This document shows, piece after piece, positions 9,047 to 19,886 of a stretch of DNA of 64,000 bases. The stretch is from Geodermatophilus amargosae (GTDB lineage Bacteria; Actinomycetota; Actinomycetes; Mycobacteriales; Geodermatophilaceae). The position numbers were made by a program, and so were the translations under genes. The notes beneath the pieces are model-generated. The model was not told where the DNA came from and did no database searches. It saw nothing but the letters and a program-made list of their open reading frames with translations. Within the stretch, counting starts at the first letter, position 1. Each line of letters starts with the position of its first letter. The stretch is from positions 124,001 to 188,000 of the forward strand of contig NZ_FPBA01000002.1 of the NCBI RefSeq assembly GCF_900116515.1, read 5' to 3'.

Positions 9047-9072
9047 TTGTCCACACGTTCGGGTGTGGACGG
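9047..9072. promoter_or_regulatory. Inverted repeat with one perfect DnaA-box sequence
   Basis: GTCCACAC at 9049-9056 and GTGTGGAC at 9063-9070 form an 8-bp inverted repeat with a 6-bp gap. The left arm lies within TTGTCCACA (9047-9055), which equals the DnaA box of mycobacteria and Streptomyces. The right arm reads CCGTCCACA on the other strand, two mismatches away. It sits between the divergent SAF and HTH genes. It may be a DnaA site or simply an operator. Confidence 0.45.
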
Positions 9073-9127
9073 GAGGCGTGCGGGTGAGTGCGTCCTGACA
9101 GACTGGCGGGGACCGGACGGAGAGCCC

Positions 9128-9424
9128 ATGCCCACGCCACGTTTCCTGACCCTCGACGACGTCGCCGAGATCCTCAACGTCTCGTGGTCGCAGGCCTACG
9201 CGCTGGTCCGGCGGCGGGAGCTGATCGCCATCCAGATCGGCGGCCGCGGGCAGTGGCGGGTCGAGGTCGACGAGCTCGAGCGCTTCATCCAGCAGAAGTA
9301 CGCCGAGGCCCGCGCCGGCGCGGTGCCCCCACCCGAGGAGCCGGCGGAGGTCCCTGCCGGACCCGCCACCGACGAGGAGGCACCTGCCGAGCCCGCCGCG
9401 CGCGGGCGGCGCGGCAGCCGCTGA
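9128..9424 (+). CDS. Excisionase-type helix-turn-helix DNA-binding protein
   Basis: A 98-residue protein. Residues 1-60 form a winged HTH of the excisionase/BldC/MerR-like class (TLDDVAEILNVSWSQAYALVRR as the HTH, then the wing IQIGGRGQWRVEVDELERFI). The tail is rich in Pro, Glu and Ala and ends in Arg/Gly. Such proteins bind direct repeats head to tail. The ATG at 9128 is chosen because the domain begins immediately after it. It is convergent with the 9427-9996 gene, with only two bases between stops. It could be the factor acting on the 10-bp-spaced repeats at 10027-10043; that link is inference. Confidence 0.8.
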   Translation: MPTPRFLTLDDVAEILNVSWSQAYALVRRRELIAIQIGGRGQWRVEVDELERFIQQKYAEARAGAVPPPEEPAEVPAGPATDEEAPAEPAARGRRGSR

Positions 9425-9426
9425 CC

Positions 9427-9996
9427 TCAGGCGGCGCCGGGCGCCAGCGTCCGCACCACCGCGACCGCCGACAGCCCCACCGCCCGCACGCCGCGCACGG
9501 AGCCCGCGCGGCGGAAGTCGTCGGCCGCGTGCTCGGCGAGCTCCACGAAGTCGGCGCCGACCCGATCGACCGTCCCGGTCAGCACCCCGCCGTCGTCGAG
9601 GACGACGGTCACCGCGCTGCGGTCGCGCGCGAGCCCGCGCAGCGCCCGGCGCAGGTCCAGCGCGGCCCGTACCGCGGAGGCGGGCCCGGCCGGCACGGTC
9701 GTCCGCACCAGCCCCGACACGGCGACGACGGACGGCAGCGCGACCAGCGCCTCGCGTCCCGATCCGTCGTCGAGCAGCGCCCAGTCCGGGCCGGTGTCGG
9801 TGAGCACGCCGGCCACCTCGCCGGCGCCGCGGCAGCGCAGCGACACCCGTCCGCCGACCGCGCCGCCGAGCCGGTCGGCCAGCCGGAGGGCACCCAACTC
9901 CGCCCGTGACCGGGCCGGGAGCTGAGCCCGCTCCTCGGCGGCCTCGGCCTCCTCGAACTCCGCCTGCAGGTCGGCGAACAGCTGTTGCCAGCGCAT
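9427..9996 (-). CDS. Conserved hypothetical protein
   Basis: A 189-residue protein starting MRWQQLFADLQAEFEEAEAAEE, an amphipathic, probably coiled-coil opening, followed by an Ala/Val-rich beta-type region (GRVSLRCRGAGEVAGVLTD, VTVVLDDGGVLTGTVDRVG) that looks like two small barrel repeats. No catalytic motif is recognised and I know no function. The ATG at 9994-9996 is preceded by TAGGCT at 10004-10009 with a 7-base gap, so the transcript is probably leaderless. It is divergent from the LysM gene, and the two promoters share the GCGTTTG repeats. Confidence 0.7.
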   Translation of the reverse strand: MRWQQLFADLQAEFEEAEAAEERAQLPARSRAELGALRLADRLGGAVGGRVSLRCRGAGEVAGVLTDTGPDWALLDDGSGREALVALPSVVAVSGLVRTTVPAGPASAVRAALDLRRALRGLARDRSAVTVVLDDGGVLTGTVDRVGADFVELAEHAADDFRRAGSVRGVRAVGLSAVAVVRTLAPGAA

Positions 9997-10003
9997 GCCG
10001 CAG

Positions 10004-10033
10004 AGCCTAGATGCACAAGGAAACTTGCGTTTG
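10004..10033 (-). promoter_or_regulatory. Leaderless promoter of the 9427-9996 gene
   Basis: On the minus strand the -10 box TAGGCT (10009 to 10004) lies 7 bases before the ATG. CAAACGC (10033 to 10027) is 17 bp further upstream, in the -35 position, and is the complement of the first GCGTTTG repeat. Confidence 0.5.
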
Positions 10034-10043
10034 ATGGCGTTTG
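10027..10043. repeat. 10-bp-spaced direct repeats GCGTTTG in a divergent promoter
   Basis: GCGTTTG occurs at 10027-10033 and 10037-10043, exactly one helical turn apart, with a decayed third copy (GCTTCAG) at 10047. The tract is unusually AT-rich for this sequence. It covers the -35 of the leftward gene and abuts the -35 of the LysM gene. BldC-type HTH proteins bind direct repeats with this spacing. Confidence 0.6.
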
Positions 10044-10059
10044 CTTGCTTCAGTACGTC
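10031..10059 (+). promoter_or_regulatory. Candidate promoter of the LysM gene
   Basis: TTGATG at 10031-10036 and TACGTC at 10054-10059 are separated by 17 bp. The ribosome site AGAGGAGGG at 10071-10079 and the GTG at 10083 follow. The -35 overlaps the first GCGTTTG repeat. Confidence 0.45.
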
Positions 10060-10082
10060 GACGTCAACTCAGAGGAGGGCTC

Positions 10083-10805
10083 GTGTCGGCACGTCGGCTC
10101 GTCGTCACGACTGCGGCCATGGCCGCGGTCGCGGTCGGCCTGCGCGCGCTCACCCCGGACCTCGCCGCGGTGGTGCACGGCCGCGGGGACCTACAGTCCC
10201 TCGTCGACACGGCCGGACCCGAGGCGCTGCTGCTCGCCGGGGTCGCCGCCCTCGCGTGGGCGGTCTGGGCCTGGGGCGCGCTCGGCCTGGCGCTCACCGC
10301 GCTGTCGGCGCTACCCGGGCTCGCCGGAGCCGCCGCCGGCCTCGTGCTGCGCTGCATCGTCCCCGCGTCCGGGCGGCGGGCGGCTGCCCTGGCCCTCGGG
10401 ATCGGCCTCGCCACGGCACCGGCCTTGGCCGGCTGCGCGACCACGGCGCCGCCCCCGGCCGTCGTCGTCACGGCCACTGCGGAGACGACGGGGCAGGCGG
10501 CGAAGGAGGTCCCGGACTGGCCCGCCGCGGCACCCGCCGACGCCGTACCCGCTGACGCGGCACCCGCCGACGCCGCACCCGCACTGCCCGACTGGCCGGC
10601 TCCCGCGCCCGGCGACCACGTCGTCCTGCGCGGCGAGTGCCTTTGGACCATCGCCGCCGCCGACCTGCACACCCGCACCGGCGCCCAGCCGACCGACGCC
10701 CAGGTCGCCGCCGCCGTCGGCCGCTGGTGGTCGGCCAACGCGACCGTCATCGGGCCCGACCCCGACCTGCTGCTGCCCGGTCAGGTGCTGCGCCCGCCGC
10801 CCTGA
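10083..10805 (+). CDS. LysM-type membrane protein
   Basis: A 240-residue membrane protein. Hydrophobic segments lie near residues 5-20, 48-78 and 100-118. The Ala/Pro-rich linker contains repeats of PADA, and a C-terminal LysM-like module begins GDHVVLRGECLWTIAAADL and ends LLLPGQVLRPP. LysM modules bind peptidoglycan glycan strands, so the tail is expected outside the membrane. The GTG at 10083 is chosen for the AGAGGAGGG site 4-12 bases upstream; longer open frames begin inside the promoter. It shares a repeat-bearing divergent promoter with the hypothetical gene on its left, and the Rv3235-family gene lies 120 bp downstream. Confidence 0.8.
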   Translation: MSARRLVVTTAAMAAVAVGLRALTPDLAAVVHGRGDLQSLVDTAGPEALLLAGVAALAWAVWAWGALGLALTALSALPGLAGAAAGLVLRCIVPASGRRAAALALGIGLATAPALAGCATTAPPPAVVVTATAETTGQAAKEVPDWPAAAPADAVPADAAPADAAPALPDWPAPAPGDHVVLRGECLWTIAAADLHTRTGAQPTDAQVAAAVGRWWSANATVIGPDPDLLLPGQVLRPPP

Positions 10806-10925
10806 GAGCCGGCAGCGCCGTCATCTCGTCCAGCCACACCGCCCAGCCGCACCGCCCAGCCACTCCGCCCGGCCGCTCCCCCGGCCCGCGTCGTCCCCGC
10901 CACCGACCCGACCCCGGGAGCTCCT

Positions 10926-11495
10926 GTGACCGCGTCCCCCCAGCCCACCGCGCCCACTCCGGTGCCCGCTGAGGCCCCCGCTGCTCCGCTCCGGACGCTG
11001 CGGCTCAGCATCGTCCCGGCGCTGCACCCGCCCCTGACCGGACCCGCCGTCGCCCTGGTCGACCCCACCACCCCGCCGCCCCGCCCACCGCACCGGCCCG
11101 GTCCGCGCCCCGCACCGGAAGGGCGTCGCAGCCGGTCGCAGGACCTGTTCGGCCCCGCGTGGTCGGTGCGGGCCGACCTGCCCGACCCGCGTGCCGCGGG
11201 CCGGCTGCTGTTCACCACCGCACTCGAGGCGCTGGCCGGACAGCGGCCGCTGACCCAGGTGCAGCGGCTGACCTCGCCGGGCGTCTACGCCGCGCTGGTG
11301 TCCGGACGGCGGCCCGCCTGGTGTGCCGCCGGCACCGGGCCGCTGCTCGTCGGGCCCGTGCACGTGTGCGAGCCGGTCGACGGCGTGGCCGAGGTCGGCA
11401 CGGTGGCGCGGCGGAGCGGCCGGGCGCACGCGGTGGCCGCCCGCCTCGAGGGCGTCGACGGGCGGTGGCGATGCACCGCGCTCTCCATCGGCTGA
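10926..11495 (+). CDS. Rv3235-family protein (DUF6459-like)
   Basis: A 189-residue protein with a Pro/Ala-rich N-terminal half and a compact alpha/beta C-terminal half (about 75-189: RLLFTTALEALAGQRPLTQVQRLTSPGVY and VCEPVDGVAEVGTVARR). This is the Rv3235 family, found close to secA in many actinobacteria, as here. Its function is unknown. The GTG at 10926 opens the reading frame. It is convergent with secA, and the strong hairpin at 11532-11568 separates them. Confidence 0.75.
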   Translation: MTASPQPTAPTPVPAEAPAAPLRTLRLSIVPALHPPLTGPAVALVDPTTPPPRPPHRPGPRPAPEGRRSRSQDLFGPAWSVRADLPDPRAAGRLLFTTALEALAGQRPLTQVQRLTSPGVYAALVSGRRPAWCAAGTGPLLVGPVHVCEPVDGVAEVGTVARRSGRAHAVAARLEGVDGRWRCTALSIG

Positions 11496-11531
11496 CGGAC
11501 CACCGCCCCCTGCCGGGTGGCCGCGACGGCA

Positions 11532-11568
11532 CGGCGCCCCGCCGACCACACGGGTCGGCGGGGCGCCG
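11532..11568. terminator. Bidirectional intrinsic terminator between the Rv3235-family gene and secA
   Basis: A perfect 16-bp stem, CGGCGCCCCGCCGACC at 11532-11547 and its complement at 11553-11568, with a 5-base loop. There is no T-tract, as is usual for this GC level. It serves two convergent genes. Confidence 0.8.
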
Positions 11569-11587
11569 GGGCGGTGCGACGGAGGTG

Positions 11588-14764
<3,177 letters not shown>

Positions 14765-14770
14765 GCCACC

Positions 14771-14776
14771 AGCGTA
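14771..14776 (-). promoter_or_regulatory. secA -10 box (leaderless)
   Basis: TACGCT on the minus strand, 6 bases before the GTG start of secA. Confidence 0.45.
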
Positions 14777-14833
14777 GGCGGCGGTGCCAGCACCCCGGGG
14801 ACGCCGCACGTGCCCGGCCGCAGCCGGGCGGGG

Positions 14834-15535
14834 TCACCGGACGACGAGCCGCCGTTCCCGCGGGTCGACGACGACCTCGCGCGCGCCCTGCCGCATGCCG
14901 TCGAGCACCGCGGACACCACCTCCCCGAGGTCGTGCCCGGCGGGCAGCCGCGGCGGCGTCCCGGCCAGCGCCCGGTCCACCAGGCCGGTGTCCACGTGCG
15001 GCGGCCGGACGTCGAGCACGCCGATCGACCGGCCGCGCAGCTCGCGCCGCAGCACCCCGGCCCACGCCGACAGCGCCGCCTTGCTCGCCGAGTACTCCGC
15101 CATGCCCAGCGTCGGGGCGTCGGCCACGACCGCCGACAGCAGCACGACCGCGCCGCCGTCGGCCAGGTGCGGCAGCGCGGCGCGGACCAGGCTCATCGGC
15201 GCGAGCGTGTTGACGGCGAACAGCTCCTCGGTGACCGCGTCGTCGGCGTCGGCTGCCGGACCGAAGGCCACCACGCCCCACGCGACGACGACGGCGTCGA
15301 GCCCGCCCAGCGCCGCGGCCGCGGCGTCGACCGCGGCCCCGACGGAGTCGACGTCGACGGCGTCCGCGGCCGTCGCCGGCACGCCGCCGAGCTCGCCGGC
15401 CAGCGCCTGCAGCCGGTCGGCGTCGCGCCCCGACAGCGCCACCCGCGCGCCGGCCGCGGCCAGCGCCCGGGCCAGCGACCCGCCCAGCACGCCCGTCGCA
15501 CCGGCGACCAGCACCCGCGCACCCGCCAGCTCCAC
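14834..15535 (-). CDS. SDR-family oxidoreductase
   Basis: A 233-residue short-chain dehydrogenase with the Rossmann nucleotide motif GATGVLGG near residues 9-16, the NAG-equivalent region replaced by AWG, and the YSASK active site. It uses NAD(P)(H); the substrate is unknown. The GTG at 15535 ([15 protein letters not shown]) is chosen because the Gly motif sits close to the start, as is usual. It is divergent from the PPOX gene at 15579, with 43 bp between starts, and lies upstream of secA on the same strand. Confidence 0.85.
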   Translation of the reverse strand: MELAGARVLVAGATGVLGGSLARALAAAGARVALSGRDADRLQALAGELGGVPATAADAVDVDSVGAAVDAAAAALGGLDAVVVAWGVVAFGPAADADDAVTEELFAVNTLAPMSLVRAALPHLADGGAVVLLSAVVADAPTLGMAEYSASKAALSAWAGVLRRELRGRSIGVLDVRPPHVDTGLVDRALAGTPPRLPAGHDLGEVVSAVLDGMRQGAREVVVDPRERRLVVR

Positions 15536-15565
15536 GCGCCGCCGGTGCCCGCCCCGGGAGCGACC

Positions 15566-15571
15566 TAACCT
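15566..15571 (+). promoter_or_regulatory. Leaderless promoter -10 of the PPOX gene
   Basis: TAACCT followed by 7 bases and the GTG start at 15579. The same arrangement precedes the LCP gene at 62274. Confidence 0.6.
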
Positions 15572-15578
15572 CGTCGGC

Positions 15579-15971
15579 GTGGCCCACGACCCGCACGACC
15601 TCGCGCCGGAACTGCTCGTCTTCCTCACCGAGCGCCACCTGGCCACGCTGACCACCCTGCGCGCCGACGGCTCGCCGCACGTGGTGCCCGTGGGCGTCAC
15701 CTACGACCCGGGCACGGGCACCGCCCGCGTCATCACCTCGGGGACCTCGGCCAAGGCCCGCCACGTCCGCGCGGGGCAGGCCCGCGTCGCGGTCTGCCAG
15801 GTCGACGGCCGCCGCTGGCTGACCCTGGAGGGGTCGGCGGTGGTCCGCGACGACGCCGCGTCGGTGGCCGACGCCGAGGCGCGCTACGCGCAGCGCTACC
15901 GCACACCCCGGGAGAACCCGGCACGGGTCGTCGTCGAGATCTCGGTCGACCGGGTGCTCGGCAACGCCTGA
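15579..15971 (+). CDS. PPOX-class F420-dependent oxidoreductase
   Basis: A 130-residue split-barrel flavin/F420 protein of the pyridoxamine 5'-phosphate oxidase-like class ([23 protein letters not shown], then [21 protein letters not shown] and [10 protein letters not shown]). Members of this actinobacterial group use coenzyme F420, which agrees with fbiA-fbiB in the same window. The substrate is unknown. The GTG at 15579 follows TAACCT by 7 bases. The GNAT gene begins 10 bases after its stop, so the two form an operon. Confidence 0.85.
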   Translation: MAHDPHDLAPELLVFLTERHLATLTTLRADGSPHVVPVGVTYDPGTGTARVITSGTSAKARHVRAGQARVAVCQVDGRRWLTLEGSAVVRDDAASVADAEARYAQRYRTPRENPARVVVEISVDRVLGNA

Positions 15972-15981
15972 GGATGGATCC

Positions 15982-16530
15982 GTGGAGCTCCCCGGCACCG
16001 ACCTGACCACCGAGGTGGTGCGCACCGCCCGCCTGGTCCTGCGGCCCTTCACCGACGACGACGTCGACGCCGTGCACCGGGCGACGCAGGACCCCGAGGC
16101 GCAGCGCTGGATCACCGGGGCCCCGGTGCCCTACACGGTCGCCGATGCCCGCGCCTTCGTGGACACGGTCGTCCGGCAGCGCGCGGAGGGCACGGGCCTG
16201 TCGGTGGTGGCCGACGCCGGCGACGGACTCGTCGGCACCGGTGGACTGCTCCTGGGCGGCCGGCACCTCGGCCCCGAGATCGGCTACTCGGTGGCGCCGT
16301 GGGCCCGGCGCCGCGGGTACGCCACCGAGATCGCCGACGGCCTCGCCGCCTGGGCGTTCGCGCACGGCGCGCCGCGGGTGCACCTGGTGGTCGACGTGGA
16401 CAACGGCGCCTCGCAGGAGGTGGCCGCGCGCGCCGGGTTCACCCGCGAGGGCGTCGTCCGCGCGGCGCTGCCCCGGCGGGACGGCACCCGCGGCGACGCC
16501 GTCCTGTTCGGCCGGCTGGCCACCGACTGA
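15982..16530 (+). CDS. GNAT-family N-acetyltransferase (RimJ/RimL-like)
   Basis: A 182-residue acetyltransferase of the RimJ/RimL branch: TARLVLRPFTDDDVDAVHRA at the N-terminus and the acetyl-CoA pyrophosphate loop EIGYSVAPWARRRGYATEI near residues 93-111. It would move acetyl from acetyl-CoA to an amine; the acceptor is not predictable. It follows the PPOX gene in one transcript that ends at the hairpin 16558-16586. The GTG at 15982 is the likely start. Confidence 0.85.
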   Translation: MELPGTDLTTEVVRTARLVLRPFTDDDVDAVHRATQDPEAQRWITGAPVPYTVADARAFVDTVVRQRAEGTGLSVVADAGDGLVGTGGLLLGGRHLGPEIGYSVAPWARRRGYATEIADGLAAWAFAHGAPRVHLVVDVDNGASQEVAARAGFTREGVVRAALPRRDGTRGDAVLFGRLATD

Positions 16531-16557
16531 GGACCCGGACCCGCGCGGACACGGCGC

Positions 16558-16586
16558 AGGGGCCGTGCCGGTGCGGCACGGCCCCT
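16558..16586. terminator. Bidirectional terminator between the GNAT gene and hpf
   Basis: A perfect 12-bp stem AGGGGCCGTGCC (16558-16569) with its complement at 16575-16586 and a 5-base loop, between convergent genes. Confidence 0.8.
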
Positions 16587-16599
16587 CCCCCGGTACGGG

Positions 16600-17286
16600 T
16601 CAGCGCGGGACGACGGCGGGCTCGGCCGGTGCCTCGCTCTGCTCGTACACGGTCCCCAGAGGCGGCTCGACCAGCCGGATGAGGCCGTAGTCGAAGGCGT
16701 GCCGGCGGTAGACGACGGTCGGCTGGCCGGTGTCGGCGCACTGGAACAGGAAGAAGTCGTGCCCTACGAGCTCCATCTCGTGCAGGGCCTGGTCGACGGT
16801 CATGGGCACGGCCGGGTGGTGCTTCTCTCGCACGACACGGCCGGGCAGGTGCTCGTCGAGGTCGGTGACCAGGGGTTCCCCGTCGAACTGCTGCTCGACG
16901 TCGGGGATGCCCAGCGCCGGGGTCTCCAGCGGCGCGGCGGGGTGGCCGGACACGCGCACGGTGGGCGGGGTCCGCCGGCCGTGGTGCACGCGGCGGCGGT
17001 CGTTGGCCCGCCGCAGCCGGTTGTCGAGCTTGGCGCAGGCCAGGTCGAGCGCTGCGTGGAAGTCGGGCGCGCTGGCCTCGGCACGGACCACGGGTCCCTT
17101 GCCGCGGAGGGTGATCTCCACGCGCTGACAGTTGGCGGACTGGCGGGGGTTCTTCTCGTGGAACAACTCGACGTCGATGCGGGACAACTTGCCGTCGAAC
17201 CGTTCGAGCTGGCCGACCTTGTCCTCGACGTGCTGCCGGTAGTGCTCCGGCACCTCCACGTTGCGGCCACGGACCACGATCTCCAT
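16600..17286 (-). CDS. hpf: Ribosome hibernation promoting factor, long form
   Basis: A 228-residue long-form HPF. Residues 1-100 form the RaiA/YfiA fold that occupies the A and P sites of the small subunit (MEIVVRGRNVEVPEHYRQHV). The C-terminal 55 residues (MTVDQALHEMELVGHDFFLFQ) form the domain that pairs two 70S ribosomes into 100S particles in resting cells. The ATG at 17286 has GGGAGGT upstream. It lies 36 bp after comFC; a -10 TAGCGT overlaps the comFC stop, so it likely has its own promoter. Synteny with Rv3241c. Confidence 0.95.
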   Translation of the reverse strand: MEIVVRGRNVEVPEHYRQHVEDKVGQLERFDGKLSRIDVELFHEKNPRQSANCQRVEITLRGKGPVVRAEASAPDFHAALDLACAKLDNRLRRANDRRRVHHGRRTPPTVRVSGHPAAPLETPALGIPDVEQQFDGEPLVTDLDEHLPGRVVREKHHPAVPMTVDQALHEMELVGHDFFLFQCADTGQPTVVYRRHAFDYGLIRLVEPPLGTVYEQSEAPAEPAVVPR

Positions 17287-17319
17287 AGGACCTCCCGGTC
17301 GTCGGGTGTGACCAATGGC

Positions 17320-17325
17320 ACGCTA
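17320..17325 (-). promoter_or_regulatory. Candidate hpf -10 box overlapping the comFC stop
   Basis: TAGCGT on the minus strand; its first three bases are the TAG stop of comFC. It would give a leader of about 27 bases that contains GGTCACACC (17313 to 17306 on the plus strand). Confidence 0.35.
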
Positions 17326-18111
17326 GTCGCTGTCACGTGGACCGGACAGTCGATCGAGACGCCCCGGCGGAGCACCGCACGGACCCTGCCCTGGACCGCC
17401 CGGGGAACGTCCCCGCGCGCCGGGCCGCGGCGTCGCGGCGACCACCGCGGCCAGCACCGGCGTGTCGTGGTCCCGGCGGGTCCCGCCCAGCGCGGCGGCC
17501 GCCTCGCTGAGCGTCGCGCCGCTGGTCACGACGTCGTCGACGACCACGAGCAGCGCTCCGGCGGGGAGCGTCCCCGGGCGGACGGCGAAGGTTCCGGCCA
17601 GGTTGGCCCGCCGCTGCGCCACCGACAGCCCCGCGGAGTCCCGCACCCGCCCGGCCCGGGTCAGCAGCCGCGCGGAGCCGGCGTCCACCCCGGCCGCGCG
17701 CAGGTCCGCGACGGCGACGGCGGCCAGCTCCCGCACGCAGTCGCGGCCGCGCGCCCGCAGCGCCGCCCGCGACGCCGGCACCGGGACCAGCAGCACCGGC
17801 CGCCCGGGCAGCAGCACGGCGTGCACCCCGACGGCGAGCGCCAGCGCCGCCCCGAGCGGGCCGGCGAGCTCGGCGCGGCCGTGCTCCTTGAAGGCGGCGA
17901 CGGCAGGACGTACCGGCCCGGCGTAGGCGCCGGCGGCCACGGTGGGCGGCAGCCCCGGTGGCGGCCGCCGCGGCGTCGCCTCGCGCGGGGACGCGAGCGC
18001 GGCGGTGCAGCGCCGGCACAGCGCCGGTCCGGGCACGCCGCACCCGGCGCAGGTGCGCGGCAGCACCAGGTCCACGAGGCTGCCGGCCAGCGCCGCGCCG
18101 GGTCCTCGCAC
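17323..18111 (-). CDS. ComFC-like phosphoribosyltransferase
   Basis: A 262-residue protein of the ComF/GntX family. An N-terminal zinc knuckle (LPRTCAGCG and LCRRC) precedes a type I phosphoribosyltransferase fold with the PRPP loop VVVDDVVTSGATL near residues 190-202. ComFC acts in DNA uptake in competent bacteria; in actinobacteria the role is unclear. The GTG at 18111 is the best placed start, just before the zinc motif, but lacks a clear ribosome site. It lies 59 bp after lpqB on the same strand. Synteny with Rv3242c. Confidence 0.82.
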   Translation of the reverse strand: MRGPGAALAGSLVDLVLPRTCAGCGVPGPALCRRCTAALASPREATPRRPPPGLPPTVAAGAYAGPVRPAVAAFKEHGRAELAGPLGAALALAVGVHAVLLPGRPVLLVPVPASRAALRARGRDCVRELAAVAVADLRAAGVDAGSARLLTRAGRVRDSAGLSVAQRRANLAGTFAVRPGTLPAGALLVVVDDVVTSGATLSEAAAALGGTRRDHDTPVLAAVVAATPRPGARGRSPGGPGQGPCGAPPGRLDRLSGPRDSD

Positions 18112-18170
18112 CGTCCCAGCCTGCGGCAGGCGCCGGCACACCGGAGCGGCCCGGCCGGATCTGTGGACGG

Positions 18171-19886
18171 CTACGCGGGGTAGAAGGGCTCGGTGCCCGG
18201 CACCGGCGCCTGGCCGCGGATGAGCGTCACCCACGTGCCTCCGGTGAGCCCCCACACCGCCCCGCCGGCGCTGACCAGCGCGTCCTGGCCGGGCGCGGCG
18301 GCCAGCGCGGTCGGCGGGCTGGGCAGGCCGGAGGTGGGCACCGTGGACAGCCCCCACCCGTCGACGCCGACGACGTAGGGCACCACGCCGTCCTCCCCGC
18401 CGTCGGCGAGCACCATCAGGCTGCCGGCCGTGCGCCAGGCGACGTCCACGACGGCGGGCAGCGACGGCGCCACCTCGCGCAGGTCGCGCAGCGCCACCGG
18501 CCCCTCGTCGGAGCGCACCACCGTGCCGACGAGCAGCACCGCGTCGTCCCCGCGGCTGACCACGACGGCGGCGCGCACGCCGTCGGGCGAGAGCTGCAGC
18601 ACCTCCGTCCGGCCCAGACCGGCGAGGGTCGGGGCGTTCACCGGCTGCGGCGAGCCGGTGGCCGGCACCCGGACGACGGTGCTCTCGTCACGGACCACCC
18701 AGAACTCCGGGCGGGTCGCGGCGACCGTCGGGACCGACAACCGGCTCGCGCCGGTCACCGCCGGCGCGAGGTCCCCGTTGTAGGGGCCCAGCAGCAGGGA
18801 CGCGGTGCCACCGGCGACGGAGACGCCGGCCATCGTGGTCAGCGCGCTGGTCCGCGGGTCGGCCGAGACCGCCGCACTCGTCAGCCCGTACACGCCCTGA
18901 CCGGCGGGCCCCGGCGCCGGCTGCCCGTCGACGGTCATCAGCCGGCCGGCGTCGAGGTAGTGGCCGGCCGCGTCGGCGGGGACGGAGTCGGGACTGAAGG
19001 AGGCCCAGTCGTCGGTGCGCTGGACGGTCGGCACGCCCTCGGTGGTCACCGGCTCGCCGTTGGTGCGGACCTCCACGGAGCTGGTGCCCTCGACCTGGTC
19101 GAGGGTGAACACCAGCTGCGCCGACAGCTGCGCGAGCTGCTGCGGCGAGAGGTCGTCGAGACCGGCGAGGTCGACGACGACCGTGGACCCGGAGAGGGTG
19201 ACCGCACGGGTGAGCGTGACGCCGCCGAGGGCGTTGCCGACACCGGCGGCCAGGGCCGGCGAGGGACCCTCGACCAGCCGCTGCACCAGCGTCGTCGGCT
19301 GGGCCTCCCCGGAGATCAGGTAGCGCGGGTCGGGCACGACGCGCGTCTGCAGCGGGTCCACGAAGTAGACGGCGAGGTCGTCGTAGAGGCGCTCGAAGTC
19401 GGGCACGAGCATGACCAGCCCGTCGGGCGGGTTGGTGATCCGCCACTCGCCGTCGACCTCGGTCAGCGTGAACTCGTGGGTGAAGACCGTGTCGGTGGCG
19501 GCCGTGAAGACGCCGCGCGGGTCCACCGTGCCGACCTGGTCGCCGGTCATGACGACGGCGCCGGAGCCGGTGGCCACCGTGGCGTAGTCCGGGCCCACGA
19601 GGGTGATGCCGGCCTCGTCGCTCCAGGTCGCGCCCGCCTCGGGGGTCAGGTGCTCGACGGCGACGGGGTGGCCGTTGACGGAGCTGGCGGCGGCGTCGAC
19701 GAACCCGCGGACGATCTCCTCCGTCGTCGCACCGGCGCGCGGGCCGAGCGGCTCGATCCCGACGTCGCCGGTGGGCCGGGCCTCGGCGTCGGTGATGGCC
19801 TGCGGCGCGGAGCCGGTGGGCACGGTCGAGCACGCGGCAAGCAGGGCCAGCAGGAGGGCGGCCAGCGCCGCGGGCAGCCGCCTCAC
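18171..19886 (-). CDS. lpqB: Lipoprotein LpqB, partner of the MtrAB system
   Basis: A 571-residue lipoprotein with signal peptide and lipobox LLAAC (Cys 19). A GerMN domain at about 190-290 (AVYFVDPLQTRVVPDPRYL and following) is followed by a beta-propeller-like C-terminal part. LpqB binds the MtrB sensor domain and modulates MtrA signalling in mycobacteria and Streptomyces. Its GTG overlaps the mtrB stop as GTGA, so translation is coupled to the end of mtrB. That matters because mtrB carries a frameshift. Confidence 0.92.
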   Translation of the reverse strand: MRRLPAALAALLLALLAACSTVPTGSAPQAITDAEARPTGDVGIEPLGPRAGATTEEIVRGFVDAAASSVNGHPVAVEHLTPEAGATWSDEAGITLVGPDYATVATGSGAVVMTGDQVGTVDPRGVFTAATDTVFTHEFTLTEVDGEWRITNPPDGLVMLVPDFERLYDDLAVYFVDPLQTRVVPDPRYLISGEAQPTTLVQRLVEGPSPALAAGVGNALGGVTLTRAVTLSGSTVVVDLAGLDDLSPQQLAQLSAQLVFTLDQVEGTSSVEVRTNGEPVTTEGVPTVQRTDDWASFSPDSVPADAAGHYLDAGRLMTVDGQPAPGPAGQGVYGLTSAAVSADPRTSALTTMAGVSVAGGTASLLLGPYNGDLAPAVTGASRLSVPTVAATRPEFWVVRDESTVVRVPATGSPQPVNAPTLAGLGRTEVLQLSPDGVRAAVVVSRGDDAVLLVGTVVRSDEGPVALRDLREVAPSLPAVVDVAWRTAGSLMVLADGGEDGVVPYVVGVDGWGLSTVPTSGLPSPPTALAAAPGQDALVSAGGAVWGLTGGTWVTLIRGQAPVPGTEPFYPA

